64,000 nt of DNA, taken from Paracoccus saliphilus (GTDB lineage: Bacteria > Pseudomonadota > Alphaproteobacteria > Rhodobacterales > Rhodobacteraceae). Within the stretch, counting starts at the first letter, position 1. Each line of letters begins with the position of its first letter. Positions 54,701-62,048 of the stretch are shown here, piece by piece. The notes beneath the pieces were generated by a model. It saw nothing but the letters and a program-made list of their open reading frames with translations, was not told the origin of the DNA and did not search any database. Made by a program: the position numbers and the translations under genes. The stretch spans positions 3,100,001 to 3,164,000 of the forward strand of contig NZ_CP067140.1 of the NCBI RefSeq assembly GCF_028553805.1. Reading direction: 5' to 3'.

Positions 54701-55140
54701 CAGAGGCCGATGAGGGCCAGATCCGTGCCCGGCTGGCCGCCCTGGCATCCCGCAAGATCGGTGAACGGATCATGCCCGGACCGACAGGAGAGCTGAACCG
54801 GCTGTCCATGCATGCCCGCCCCCCGGTCCTGTGTCTCGGACCCGGCAATGAAGCGGTGAATGCCCAGATCGCCGCGGTTGAGGCCATTGGCGGTCAGGCG
54901 GCCGGGCTTGAGGGCCAGCTGCCACCCGAGGCGTTACGGCAACTCTCTAGCTTCTCGGCGGCGCTGTGGTGGGGCGGCGAGGCGCAAGGCCGGGAATATG
55001 CCCGTGCCCTGGCCGGTCGCGAAGGCGAGATCGTGCAACTGATCTGCGCTTCGCCCGATCTGGCCCATGTCGCGCATGAGCGGCATCTCTGCGTGGACAC
55101 CACCGCAGCCGGCGGTAATGCCGCGCTGCTGGCTGGATAG
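51733..55140 (+). CDS. putA: Bifunctional proline dehydrogenase / P5C dehydrogenase PutA
   Basis: The 1135-residue enzyme oxidises proline to glutamate. Order: N-terminal helical arm, FAD-dependent proline dehydrogenase barrel (about 170-450), aldehyde dehydrogenase domain (about 530-990), and a C-terminal ALDH-like tail. The P5C dehydrogenase residues are E759 and the nucleophile C793 in AGQRCSALRC. The ribbon-helix-helix DNA-binding domain of E. coli PutA is missing, so it cannot repress its own gene; PutR takes that role. AAGGAGA precedes the ATG. Confidence 0.95.
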   Translation: MTVTDPIAFSPDAKFRPQDALLQELVAQAALSETDRERITRRAADLVRRIRTEAKPTLMEHFLSEYGLSTSEGVALMCLAEAMLRVPDRMTIDALIEDKIAPSDWGKHLGEASSPLVNASTWALMLTGKVLDDEQPGMAGTLRGAVRRLGEPVIRTAVGRAMKEMGRQFVLGQSIGKALTRAETREAQGYSYSYDMLGEAAMTAADAARYARAYSDAIAAIAGACNRGSVQDNPGISIKLSALHPRYEVAQEERVLSELVPVVLELAQQARAAGMGMNIDAEEQDRLVISLKVIEAVLSDPSLAGWDGFGVVVQAYGKRAGETIDWLYRTAERLDRRIMVRLVKGAYWDTEIKHAQVEGLADFPLFTSKAATDVSYIANARKLIGYADRIYPQFATHNAQTVAAILEMAGEIDYEFQRLHGMGERLHDIVLRETGGRCRIYAPVGAHRDLLAYLVRRLLENGANSSFVNQIVDEDVSPEEVAHDPFKELHVAKPPSGLVAPHALFGADRPNSAGFDLTDEPTLARIEAARNVILSDAAPLTVSEPTGSAGPVVNSVTGEAIAQVTCADMATTTRAIDEARIWDAPPATRAAVLRRAADLYERHFGEIFAILGQEAGKSLPDAVGELREAVDFLRYYALQGEAAAGTPRGIITAISPWNFPLAIFTGQIAAALMAGNAVLAKPAEQTPLVAALAIRLLHEAGVPRSALQFLPGKGSTVGAALTSDPRIAGVVFTGSTDTARIIARGMADKLAPGTPLIAETGGLNAMIVDSTALPEQAVRDIIASSFQSAGQRCSALRCLYVQEDVAPLLIEMIKGAMDQLSLGDPWKLSTDVGPVIDAEAQAGIAAYIETRGNSILHQVKAPEQGYFVPPTLLKVNGIADLEREIFGPVLHVATYRNRDLGKVIGDINARGFGLTFGLHSRIDSRVQEVSDAVHTGNVYVNRNQIGAVVGSQPFGGEGLSGTGPKAGGPNYLPRFLAPRAATVPANDWQTEADEGQIRARLAALASRKIGERIMPGPTGELNRLSMHARPPVLCLGPGNEAVNAQIAAVEAIGGQAAGLEGQLPPEALRQLSSFSAALWWGGEAQGREYARALAGREGEIVQLICASPDLAHVAHERHLCVDTTAAGGNAALLAG

Positions 55141-55148
55141 GAATGACC

Positions 55149-55176
55149 AAGGGCCCCGCCGCGGCCTGGGGCCCTT
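55149..55176 (+). terminator. putA terminator
   Basis: A perfect 9-bp stem, AAGGGCCCC with GGGGCCCTT, has a 10-base loop and starts 8 bp after the stop. The tail is CGGGTTCTCCTCC, so the U-tract is weak. Confidence 0.75.
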
Positions 55177-55338
55177 CGGGTTCTCCTCCTGTGCTCGCAA
55201 CCTCCAGCCGGGAAACCCGCTCATCACATGCAAGCCGTTCCGACGAACGGCACTGGTTTTGCACAGCCCCGAAAACGGCATTTCTGCGGCAATGAGCAAG
55301 GCGGCCAGTCGCATAACCTCGTGGTTTTCCGAGGCACC

Positions 55339-55575
55339 TTACGGTCGTCGAACCGAGTTCCCGCCCGCAATGATCTGATTGATCATGTCGGCGACGGCCC
55401 GGTGCATTTCCATTTCAGCATCCGATCCGGTCGCGTTTTCGTGGGTTGACGCGGCATCGCTTAGAACCCCAATGATTTCGTGTTCTGGAAGCAGCCTGTT
55501 GTCATTCATGGCAAGCATAAGCGCTTCGCAGATGGAAAGGGCTGCAACTCCTGAATAATCTGTCGGGCCAGACAT
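55339..55575 (-). CDS. Conserved hypothetical small protein
   Basis: The 78-residue acidic protein begins MSGPTDYSGVAALSICEAL and continues with LPEHEIIGVL, AASTHENA and a C-terminal helix with ADMINQIIAGG. Similar proteins occur widely in Rhizobiales as hypothetical proteins. It is mostly helical with no cysteine cluster or membrane segment. The ATG at 55573-55575 has AAAGGA about 9 bp upstream; longer in-frame extensions do not look coding. It is divergent from the Crp/Fnr gene. Confidence 0.7.
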   Translation of the reverse strand: MSGPTDYSGVAALSICEALMLAMNDNRLLPEHEIIGVLSDAASTHENATGSDAEMEMHRAVADMINQIIAGGNSVRRP

Positions 55576-55727
55576 GCCGGACTGTCCTTTCTGCGGAAGA
55601 ATGGTCAGGACCAGAGACGACCCGACGAACCTCGCCATCCTCGCAGGATTTGCGGTAGGCTGAACTGATCGAAAGCAGTCTTGCGCCGAAACGCCCGGCA
55701 ATCAATCATCGCTTCTGGAGTGGCCTT

Positions 55728-56462
55728 TTGAACAGAACCGAAAATAGCCCCCTTGCCCGTAAGCTGGCCGCCTTTGTCGCCTTGTCGCCCGACGAATTCG
55801 CGGCCCTGAAGCAATTGCATCAGCGTCGCAGGACCTTTGTCGCCGGACGTGACATGGTTCATCAGGGACAATCGGATCAGGCCGCCTATATTCTCGAGTC
55901 CGGTTGGGTCTGCTCTTACAAGATCATGTCCGACGGCGCCCGCCAGATCGTGGACTTCCAGATTCCGGGGGATTTCCTGGGGTTGCGCAGCGTATTGCTT
56001 CAAACCTCGGATCATAGCATCGAGCCGATCACCGACATTCAGGCCGTCGAGGTTCTGGTGGACGATCTTCTGGGCGCCTTTGCACAGACACCACGGCTGG
56101 CAGCAGCCATCCTTTGGGCCGCTTCACGGGACGAGGCGATGGTCGTCGAACATCTCGTCGGTGTCGGACGGCGCGACGCGAATGCACGCATGGCGCATTT
56201 CCTGCTCGAACTCGGGGCCCGGTTGGCGCTTGTGGGCATGGGAGGCAAGGAAGGATATGCTTGCCCGTTGACGCAGTATCATCTTGCCGATGCGCTTGGA
56301 CTGAGCGCGGTGCATGTCAACCGGGTCCTGCGGCAGTTGCGGGAAGATGGGCTGGTCACATTCCGCGATGGGCAGGTGACAATCCACGATTACGACCGTC
56401 TCGTCACCTTGGCAGAGTTCGATCCCGCATATCTGGATCAGACGGGACCGATCCTGAAGTGA
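55728..56462 (+). CDS. Crp/Fnr-family transcriptional regulator
   Basis: The 244-residue protein has a cyclic-nucleotide-type beta-barrel (about 20-140), the dimerisation helix and a C-terminal winged helix with PLTQYHLADALGLSAVHVNRVLRQL. It lacks the N-terminal cysteines of FNR, so it is not an Fe-S oxygen sensor. The start is TTG at 55728 with a GGAG site; no suitable ATG precedes the conserved SPLARKLAAFVALS beginning. Proteins of this type are abundant in rhizobia and Methylobacterium. Targets may be the small genes around it. Confidence 0.88.
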   Translation: MNRTENSPLARKLAAFVALSPDEFAALKQLHQRRRTFVAGRDMVHQGQSDQAAYILESGWVCSYKIMSDGARQIVDFQIPGDFLGLRSVLLQTSDHSIEPITDIQAVEVLVDDLLGAFAQTPRLAAAILWAASRDEAMVVEHLVGVGRRDANARMAHFLLELGARLALVGMGGKEGYACPLTQYHLADALGLSAVHVNRVLRQLREDGLVTFRDGQVTIHDYDRLVTLAEFDPAYLDQTGPILK

Positions 56463-56484
56463 CAGGGCCGCATCCGGGCCGGCA

Positions 56485-56910
56485 TCACTCTCCGGTCTCG
56501 GAACCGCCCAGGAAGAATATCTGCGCCAGAATCAGAAGGATCATGGCAACCGCGAAAATCCTGCCGCCAGAGATCGTCATCCATGGCGCTTCCCCGGTTT
56601 CAGTTATCCTCGAGGCACGGAGAGACGAAGCTTCGGGAAGCAGCCGGGTCAATTCGCCTGCAACCGCTGCATGTTCACGAAGCAGCGCGGGGATATCCCG
56701 AACCTTGGACAGCGCCGAGCTCAGGCGATCATGCGCAGCGTCCCGTGACAGCATCGCAAGCTCTGACGCCTCTTTCCAGGGATCGAGCCCAAGTCTCGCG
56801 AGTGTCGAGAGAACGGTCACATCCTGTCCGTTTCTATCCTCGCCGACCGTGGCATATAGAAAGCGATCGAAATCGCTTCCGTCGGGCTTCAGATAACTGG
56901 CCGTGGACAT
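56485..56910 (-). CDS. Hypothetical membrane-anchored protein
   Basis: The 141-residue protein has a soluble N-terminal part starting MSTASYLKPDGSDFDRFLYA, with the VGEDRNGQDVTVLSTLARLGLDPWKEA segment typical of a conserved alphaproteobacterial family. A single C-terminal membrane helix follows (IFAVAMILLILAQIFFLGG). It would be a tail-anchored inner-membrane protein. CAGGAGAA precedes the ATG at 56908-56910. It is convergent with the Crp/Fnr gene. Function unknown. Confidence 0.72.
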   Translation of the reverse strand: MSTASYLKPDGSDFDRFLYATVGEDRNGQDVTVLSTLARLGLDPWKEASELAMLSRDAAHDRLSSALSKVRDIPALLREHAAVAGELTRLLPEASSLRASRITETGEAPWMTISGGRIFAVAMILLILAQIFFLGGSETGE

Positions 56911-57253
56911 GATGTTCTCCTGCTTTCGACGGATGGCGGGTTGTTGCACCATGCCGCCGCTTGTGACGAGTTTCTGATCGAAGGCGTTGGGGAAGAATTT
57001 TCCGGATCACCTTGATCCTACCATCTCGAATTCGGCTCCGCCTTGATGCAGATCAGTTGAGATCCGGGCGGATATATGCATTTCCGTGAACGGACCTGAT
57101 CCCAAAAGAGTTCGAGAGAAGCTAACACCGATCAGCACGGGATGACCGGGTTGAGAGTAGCGTTATCCATATCGCCAAGCCGCATTCTGCCGCAGCCATC
57201 AAGCTTGCGGCGGCAGGTGGCGCAAACAGGCGGGAAGCTCATGGAGGCTCGGG
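56911..57253. other. Intergenic region without visible features
   Basis: The 343 bp between the divergent membrane-protein gene and the next small gene contain no convincing reading frame, repeat or terminator. I searched for the alphaproteobacterial stress-sigma pattern GGAAC-N16/17-CGTT and did not find it. Confidence 0.5.
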
Positions 57254-57568
57254 ATGATAATGCGGTCGACCACGTCGATGGTCACATTCTCTCACCCATT
57301 CACCTTGTCCGGCTACCCGGACGAGCTTCCGGCAGGCGAATACGAGGTCATCGTGGAAGAGGAACTTCTGCAGGGGCTGAGTTTCGAAGCCTATCGCCGA
57401 ACGGCCACTCATCTGATGGTTCACGGACGCAAAGGCAAGGCAGGCATCACCGAGATGCGCCAGATCAGCAAGACGGATCTGGAAACGGCGCTCAACCGCG
57501 ATGGGGCGCTCGCCGGTAACAACGATAATCGCGACGCGGCGCGAATACAGCAGGAGAACTTGAAATGA
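57254..57568 (+). CDS. Conserved hypothetical protein
   Basis: The 104-residue cytosolic protein has the segments VTFSHPFTLSGYPDELPAG, YEVIVEEELLQGLSFEAYRR and a polar Asn/Asp-rich tail. The first part looks like a small beta-sandwich. Rhizobiales genomes carry similar proteins of unknown role. GGAGG lies 7 bp before the ATG. It overlaps the next gene by ATGA, so the two are coupled. Confidence 0.72.
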   Translation: MIMRSTTSMVTFSHPFTLSGYPDELPAGEYEVIVEEELLQGLSFEAYRRTATHLMVHGRKGKAGITEMRQISKTDLETALNRDGALAGNNDNRDAARIQQENLK

Positions 57569-57918
57569 ATACTCCCGAATGGCTGAAACCCGGCATTTAC
57601 GGCGCCCTGACCGGTGCTGTCTTTGTCGCCATCGTCGGCTTCACCTGGGGCGGTTGGGTCACCGGCGGCGGCGCCAACAAGATGGCCATGGACATGGCCC
57701 ATGACGACGTGATCGCGGCACTGGTCCCGGTCTGTGTCGATATGTCCCGCAGCGACACGGATCGGGCATCGAAGATCGCGACGATCCAGGAGGCCTCGAC
57801 CTACCAGAGACGCAGTGCGTTGATGGAAACCGGTTGGGCAACGGTTCCGGGCTCGGAAGAACCCAACCGGGACCTGGCGCAGGCTTGCGTCACGGCACTC
57901 GAACTCGACGCTGCGTGA
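57565..57918 (+). CDS. Conserved hypothetical protein with one membrane helix
   Basis: The 117-residue protein begins MNTPEWLKPGIYGALTGAVF, giving an uncleaved N-terminal membrane anchor (about 10-32). A periplasmic domain follows, with ALVPVCVDMSRSD, IQEASTYQRRSAL and METGWATVPGS. Two cysteines (in PVCVD and QACVTAL) could form a disulfide. The family is common in Alphaproteobacteria. It is translated together with the preceding gene. Confidence 0.75.
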   Translation: MNTPEWLKPGIYGALTGAVFVAIVGFTWGGWVTGGGANKMAMDMAHDDVIAALVPVCVDMSRSDTDRASKIATIQEASTYQRRSALMETGWATVPGSEEPNRDLAQACVTALELDAA

Positions 57919-58052
57919 TGGCGGCGGGTGGGGATCGAATGGCAAACCCATGCATATCGTTGCGGCAATGGTTCCCGCCGGGCCTTTCGTCTCGTGACGG
58001 ATGGCCCCGCGACGAGCTTGCCGTCGATACGCATGACGGAAGGAGCTGATAT

Positions 58053-58859
58053 ATGCGGATAAGCCTGGGCTGCCGTTTTCGATACGAGTTCGCGCAAGCG
58101 ACACCGATGATCGCGATGCTCAACGTGCATTACTCCCGTTTCGGAGATCTGGAGCGGCCCGACTATCTGACGACATTCCCCGCCGTCCCGCTGGACAGCT
58201 ATCGGGATGGCTACGGGAACTGGTGCACGCGGCTGGTCGCGCCCGGGGGGCACTTCACCTTGTCGACCGATAGTGTCTCGCGAGACCTTGGCACGACCGA
58301 TCCCGTTTCACCGGGCCTGAAACAGCATCTTGTCGAAGAGCTGCCCTCGGAAACGGTCGTCTTTCTTCTTGGAAGCCGCTACTGCGACACCGATCTCTTG
58401 TCCGAGGAAGCCTGGCGGCTGTTCGGGAATACCGAGCCGGGCTGGGCGCGGGTAGAGGCCATTTGCACCTTCGTGCATCGCCATGTCCGCTTCGGATACG
58501 AACACGCGCGCGCGACCCGCACCGCATCCCAGGCCTTTGCCGAGGGACATGGGGTTTGCCGTGATTTCACGCATCTGGCAATCACCTTCTGCCGCTGCAT
58601 GAATATCCCGGCACGCTACTGCACCGGCTATCTCAGCGATATCGGCGAGCCGAAGCCACATCCGCCGGGGGATTTCGCGGCCTGGATGGAGGTCTATCTG
58701 CAAGGACAGTGGCGGATGTTCGACCCGCGCAACAACACGCCCCGGATTGCCCGTATTCTCGTCGCCCGCGGTCGCGATGCCGCGGATGTTCCCCTGGTCC
58801 TTACATTCGGTGAAAACAAGCTGACGGAATTCAAGGTCTGGACGGAAGAAATAGAATAG
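58053..58859 (+). CDS. Transglutaminase-like protein
   Basis: The 268-residue protein has the N-terminal beta domain and transglutaminase core of a cytosolic family. The nucleophile is Cys169 in GHGVCRDFTHLA, and the Asp region is in FDPRNNTPRI. The catalytic histidine of HAWxEVYL is replaced by Ala209 (DFAAWMEVYL). The fold and cysteine are thus kept while the usual His is missing, so it may be inactive or use another residue. The C-terminal VARGRDAADVPL is a family hallmark. It follows the small membrane protein by 134 bp. Confidence 0.85.
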   Translation: MRISLGCRFRYEFAQATPMIAMLNVHYSRFGDLERPDYLTTFPAVPLDSYRDGYGNWCTRLVAPGGHFTLSTDSVSRDLGTTDPVSPGLKQHLVEELPSETVVFLLGSRYCDTDLLSEEAWRLFGNTEPGWARVEAICTFVHRHVRFGYEHARATRTASQAFAEGHGVCRDFTHLAITFCRCMNIPARYCTGYLSDIGEPKPHPPGDFAAWMEVYLQGQWRMFDPRNNTPRIARILVARGRDAADVPLVLTFGENKLTEFKVWTEEIE

Positions 58860-59111
58860 CCCGTCACGGCGGCCCGCGCATGTCGCAGCCATGGGAAGGT
58901 CCCAAGGATGAGCGGAATAAAGGGACGCTGAATTGCAGAATCGCAGTTTTCCATCACGGGGGCTTGCAATGGAATCGGTGCGTCCCTACCTAGGAGGTGC
59001 AAAGCATCTTCTTTCGACCTTCTGTTTCCTAACGGCCTCAGGCGATCTCTAGACGACTCTGAGCCGGGCCATCGCATAGTGTGGATGGCAAACAAACTAG
59101 GAGACATCACG

Positions 59112-59318
59112 ATGGCCAATGGCACCGTGAAATGGTTCAACCCCCAAAAAGGCTTCGGCTTCATCGCTCCCGAGCATGGCTCGAAGGATGTGTTCGTTCA
59201 CATCTCCACGCTTGAACGCGCCGGGCTGCAAGAGCTCAACGATGGACAAGCCGTGACTTTCGACGTCGAAAGCGGCCGGGACGGCCGCGAATCCGCGATC
59301 AATCTCGCACTGGCATAA
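59112..59318 (+). CDS. Cold-shock domain protein, CspA family (second copy)
   Basis: The 68-residue single-domain protein has KGFGFI and VFVHI motifs. It shares MA-GTVKWFN, GFGFIAP and ERAGL with the copy at 2672-2878. AGGAGACATCACG precedes the ATG. A 252 bp leader region lies upstream, without a recognised element. A large terminator follows. A fatty-acid desaturase gene is 430 bp downstream, which suits a cold-response setting. Confidence 0.93.
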   Translation: MANGTVKWFNPQKGFGFIAPEHGSKDVFVHISTLERAGLQELNDGQAVTFDVESGRDGRESAINLALA

Positions 59319-59338
59319 GCCTCTGCTTGAATGAACAG

Positions 59339-59375
59339 AGAGGCGGGGGCGGTCCTTGGACCGGTCCCGCCTCTG
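59339..59375 (+). terminator. Terminator of the second cold-shock gene
   Basis: A 9-bp stem, AGAGGCGGG with CCCGCCTCT, encloses a smaller stem GGTCC/GGACC, and the tail is GCAATTTAT. It starts 20 bp after the stop. Confidence 0.75.
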
Positions 59376-59466
59376 CAATTTATACGGGCCCGCGGCATTT
59401 CAATACGGGCACCGAGAGTATTATCTGGACGGACAGAACTTGATAGAGATCAACTGGGGAAATCCC

Positions 59467-59724
59467 ATGACATTCGTCGTTTCACCCGAAGGCGACACAC
59501 AAAAGATCAGCACGATCGAACAGGCCTTTTACTGGCTTCGCAAGAAATGGCCGGTCACCGATCACAACCGCGATTTCGCGCTCGATCGGATCGATGCCGC
59601 CATGCATTGCCTGGTGACGGTCGAAGACGCACGCAATGCCTTCCTTTCGGCCGCGAGAAGCGCGGGCTTCATGCCGGGCGGCATCGCGCGCCCGGGCGGC
59701 GGCCATTCACAACAGATGACTTGA
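59467..59724 (+). CDS. DUF982 protein
   Basis: The 85-residue protein matches the DUF982 pattern: a TFVVSPEGD start, IEQAFYWLRKKWPV, CLVTVEDARNAFLSAARSAGF. The family is found almost only in Alphaproteobacteria and has no known function. The ATG at 59467 is preceded by GGGGAAATCCC. It is followed by the desaturase gene after 25 bp, so the two are probably co-transcribed. Confidence 0.8.
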   Translation: MTFVVSPEGDTQKISTIEQAFYWLRKKWPVTDHNRDFALDRIDAAMHCLVTVEDARNAFLSAARSAGFMPGGIARPGGGHSQQMT

Positions 59725-59749
59725 AAACAAGGCATCGACGTCACTCCAA

Positions 59750-60760
59750 ATGAAAGATCACCGGTTGCAAGCTACTGAATGGACCCGGATCCTCGTCAAA
59801 TACCGCGAACCGATCCTCTCCCGCAGCATTTTCGAATTGGCCGTCACGCTTGGCCCCTTCGTGGCGATCTGGGCCCTTGCCTGGTGGACGCTCTCGATCA
59901 GCCCGTGGCTGGCGGCAGCGCTGGCCCTGATAAATGCGGCCTTCCTGGTGCGATTGTTCATGATCCAGCACGATTGCGGTCATGGCGCTTTTTTCAAGCA
60001 CCGCCCGCTCGGCGATTGGATAGGTCGAATTCTCGGAGTGCTGACGCTGACGCCATATGACGTATGGCGGAAAAACCATTCGATCCACCATGCGACGACC
60101 GGCAATCTGGACCGGCGCGGCACCGGTGACCTGCCGACCCTGACAGTCAGGGAATATCGGGCGAAATCATGGCTCGGCCGCGCCATGTACCGGTTGGTTC
60201 GCAATCCGGTCTTTCTATTCGGAATCGCCCCGATCTACTTGTTTTTCCTGCAGAACCGCCTGCCCATCGGCCAGATGCAGACAGGGCGGAGATATTGGAT
60301 CAGCGCCATGGCGACCAATGCCGCAATCGGCGCGGTCCTCGGGTTGATCCTATGGCTTGGCGGCATGAATGTGCTGCTTTTCGTGTTTCTGCCGACAACG
60401 ATCATGGCGGCGATCACGGGTGTATGGTTCTTTTATGTTCAGCATCAGTTCGAAGACACGGTCTGGGACAACGAGGAAGACTGGAACCTGCATGATGCCG
60501 CCTTCAGCGGAAGCTCGCATTACGACCTGCCCGGCATCCTGCGATGGATGACCGCGAATATCGGCGTCCACCATGTGCATCATCTGGCCAGCCGCATCCC
60601 CTTCTATCGCCTTGGCGAGGCGATAAGGGACCACGATCTTCTCGCGCAGTCCAAGCGCATCACGCTTTGGGAAAGCTTCCGTTGCGCCCGGCTTCATCTC
60701 TGGGACGAACAGAGCCGCAAGCTATTGTCGTTTTCGGATGCCCGGGCCCTGCCCGCCTGA
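59750..60760 (+). CDS. Fatty-acid desaturase
   Basis: The 336-residue membrane enzyme has the three histidine boxes of acyl-lipid desaturases: HDCGH (74-78), HSIHH (110-114) and HHVHH (274-278). About four helices surround them. It inserts a double bond into membrane acyl chains with a diiron centre and O2. The box spacing resembles DesA/omega-6-type enzymes; regiospecificity cannot be read. Cold-shock protein and desaturase side by side suggest membrane adjustment at low temperature. Confidence 0.93.
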   Translation: MKDHRLQATEWTRILVKYREPILSRSIFELAVTLGPFVAIWALAWWTLSISPWLAAALALINAAFLVRLFMIQHDCGHGAFFKHRPLGDWIGRILGVLTLTPYDVWRKNHSIHHATTGNLDRRGTGDLPTLTVREYRAKSWLGRAMYRLVRNPVFLFGIAPIYLFFLQNRLPIGQMQTGRRYWISAMATNAAIGAVLGLILWLGGMNVLLFVFLPTTIMAAITGVWFFYVQHQFEDTVWDNEEDWNLHDAAFSGSSHYDLPGILRWMTANIGVHHVHHLASRIPFYRLGEAIRDHDLLAQSKRITLWESFRCARLHLWDEQSRKLLSFSDARALPA

Positions 60761-60980
60761 TTTTCATGCGGGTCATACCCATGCCCGTTCGCGAAATTGC
60801 CGGAACGGTTCTGCCAGCAACTGATATGGATCAGCCCGCGACTTCTGTTTCCATGTAATTGTGCAAAATCGTGTGTGTCCGCACATCACGTGATCGCCAA
60901 ACCCGCACCTCGCCCTAGCCATTCGGCGAGCATCGGGTTCGGCGGCAATGTCACAGTTTCAAGCAAATCAGGAGAACGAC

Positions 60981-61112
60981 ATGGCAAAGGGCAAAAGCCG
61001 TCGCGGCAGAGAAGAAAAGAAACCGAAGCAAAAGAAGACCGAGACCGCTCCGGTCCCCTCGTTCAGCACCAACTTGAATATCGGAACGAAACCGAAGCCC
61101 AAGAAAAACTGA
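60981..61112 (+). CDS. Small basic conserved protein
   Basis: This 43-residue protein is very lysine-rich, beginning MAKGKSRRGREEKKPKQKK and ending in KPKPKKN. AGGAGAACGAC precedes the ATG at the normal distance. Short proteins starting MAKGQ-x-RSNREAKKPK are widely conserved in Rhizobiales, and this one fits that pattern. It may bind RNA, DNA or ribosomes, but nothing is established. A 220 bp gap separates it from the desaturase gene. Confidence 0.7.
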   Translation: MAKGKSRRGREEKKPKQKKTETAPVPSFSTNLNIGTKPKPKKN

Positions 61113-61253
61113 TCCGGCATTCCCGGTTCGGCAGCAGATCTGTTTGCCTGCTTTCCGTCTTTTCCTGATGAGCGCGGCAAGTTCGCGCGCATGCAGGACA
61201 AATTGTCGAATTTCCTTGCTGCATTGCCTGACATTGGCAGGTAGATTCCGTTT

Positions 61254-62033
61254 ATGTCGGACAATTCGAAAATCACATCCCCCGCTTTCGACGCATCGAA
61301 CAGGCCGGAACAGAGGAAAAACGAATCCATCGCCGATTGGCTCGGCCGACGGATCGTTTCCGGTGCGATCGGGCCGGATGAGACCGTTCCGAAGGAAATG
61401 GATTTCCTCGCCGAGACCGGGATATCCAGGGGCGCCTACCGCGAAGCACTGCGCAGGCTGGCGGGCAAGGGAATGCTGGTCACCAAGACCCGCAGCGGCA
61501 CCCGTGTCGCCCCGCGCGAGAAATGGTCCCTGCTCGACCCGGACGTGGTTCGCTGGAGCTTTGAAAGCGGCGCGCCCCCGGATTGGTATATCCGGGCGAT
61601 CTATGAATTGCGCGCGATGATCGAACCCCCGGCGGCGGCCTTCGCGGCCGAGCGCCGAAGCGAGGACGATCTGCGGCTGTTCCGCGACGCGCTGCATTCG
61701 ATGCGCTATTGCGACATGACCGAGGAAAGCTGGCACAATGCCGATGCAAGCTTTCACCGTGCGATCCTGATCAGTTCCCATAACCCGGTGCTGCTGTCGC
61801 TGGAGGCGGGGATCTGTGCCGCCGTCGCCTTTACCACGGCGTTCCGCTATCGCGACATGCCGAACCCGCATACGCGCAACCCGGTCGAGGAACATGCTGC
61901 CGTGTTCGAGCGGATCGAGGCGCGCGACTCTGTCGGTGCGCGCCAGTTGATGACCGGGCTGGTCGATACCGCACTGCTCGATTCCAGGGGCACCACGGTA
62001 TTCGATCTCGGGCTGCCGACGCTCAAGATCTGA
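61254..62033 (+). CDS. GntR-family regulator with FCD domain
   Basis: The 259-residue protein has an N-terminal GntR winged helix (about 20-95, with LAETGISRGAYREALRRLAG) and a C-terminal all-helical FCD domain. The FCD domain has metal-ligand Asp/His positions in WHNADASFHRAIL and EEHAAVFERI. Such DgoR/UxuR-like regulators sense sugar acids or related carboxylates. It is convergent with the sugar ABC permease gene, which is its obvious neighbour. A TGCC-N7-GGCA inverted repeat at 61226-61240 lies just upstream of its start. Confidence 0.88.
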   Translation: MSDNSKITSPAFDASNRPEQRKNESIADWLGRRIVSGAIGPDETVPKEMDFLAETGISRGAYREALRRLAGKGMLVTKTRSGTRVAPREKWSLLDPDVVRWSFESGAPPDWYIRAIYELRAMIEPPAAAFAAERRSEDDLRLFRDALHSMRYCDMTEESWHNADASFHRAILISSHNPVLLSLEAGICAAVAFTTAFRYRDMPNPHTRNPVEEHAAVFERIEARDSVGARQLMTGLVDTALLDSRGTTVFDLGLPTLKI

Positions 62034-62048
62034 GCGCCGACCCTAGGC

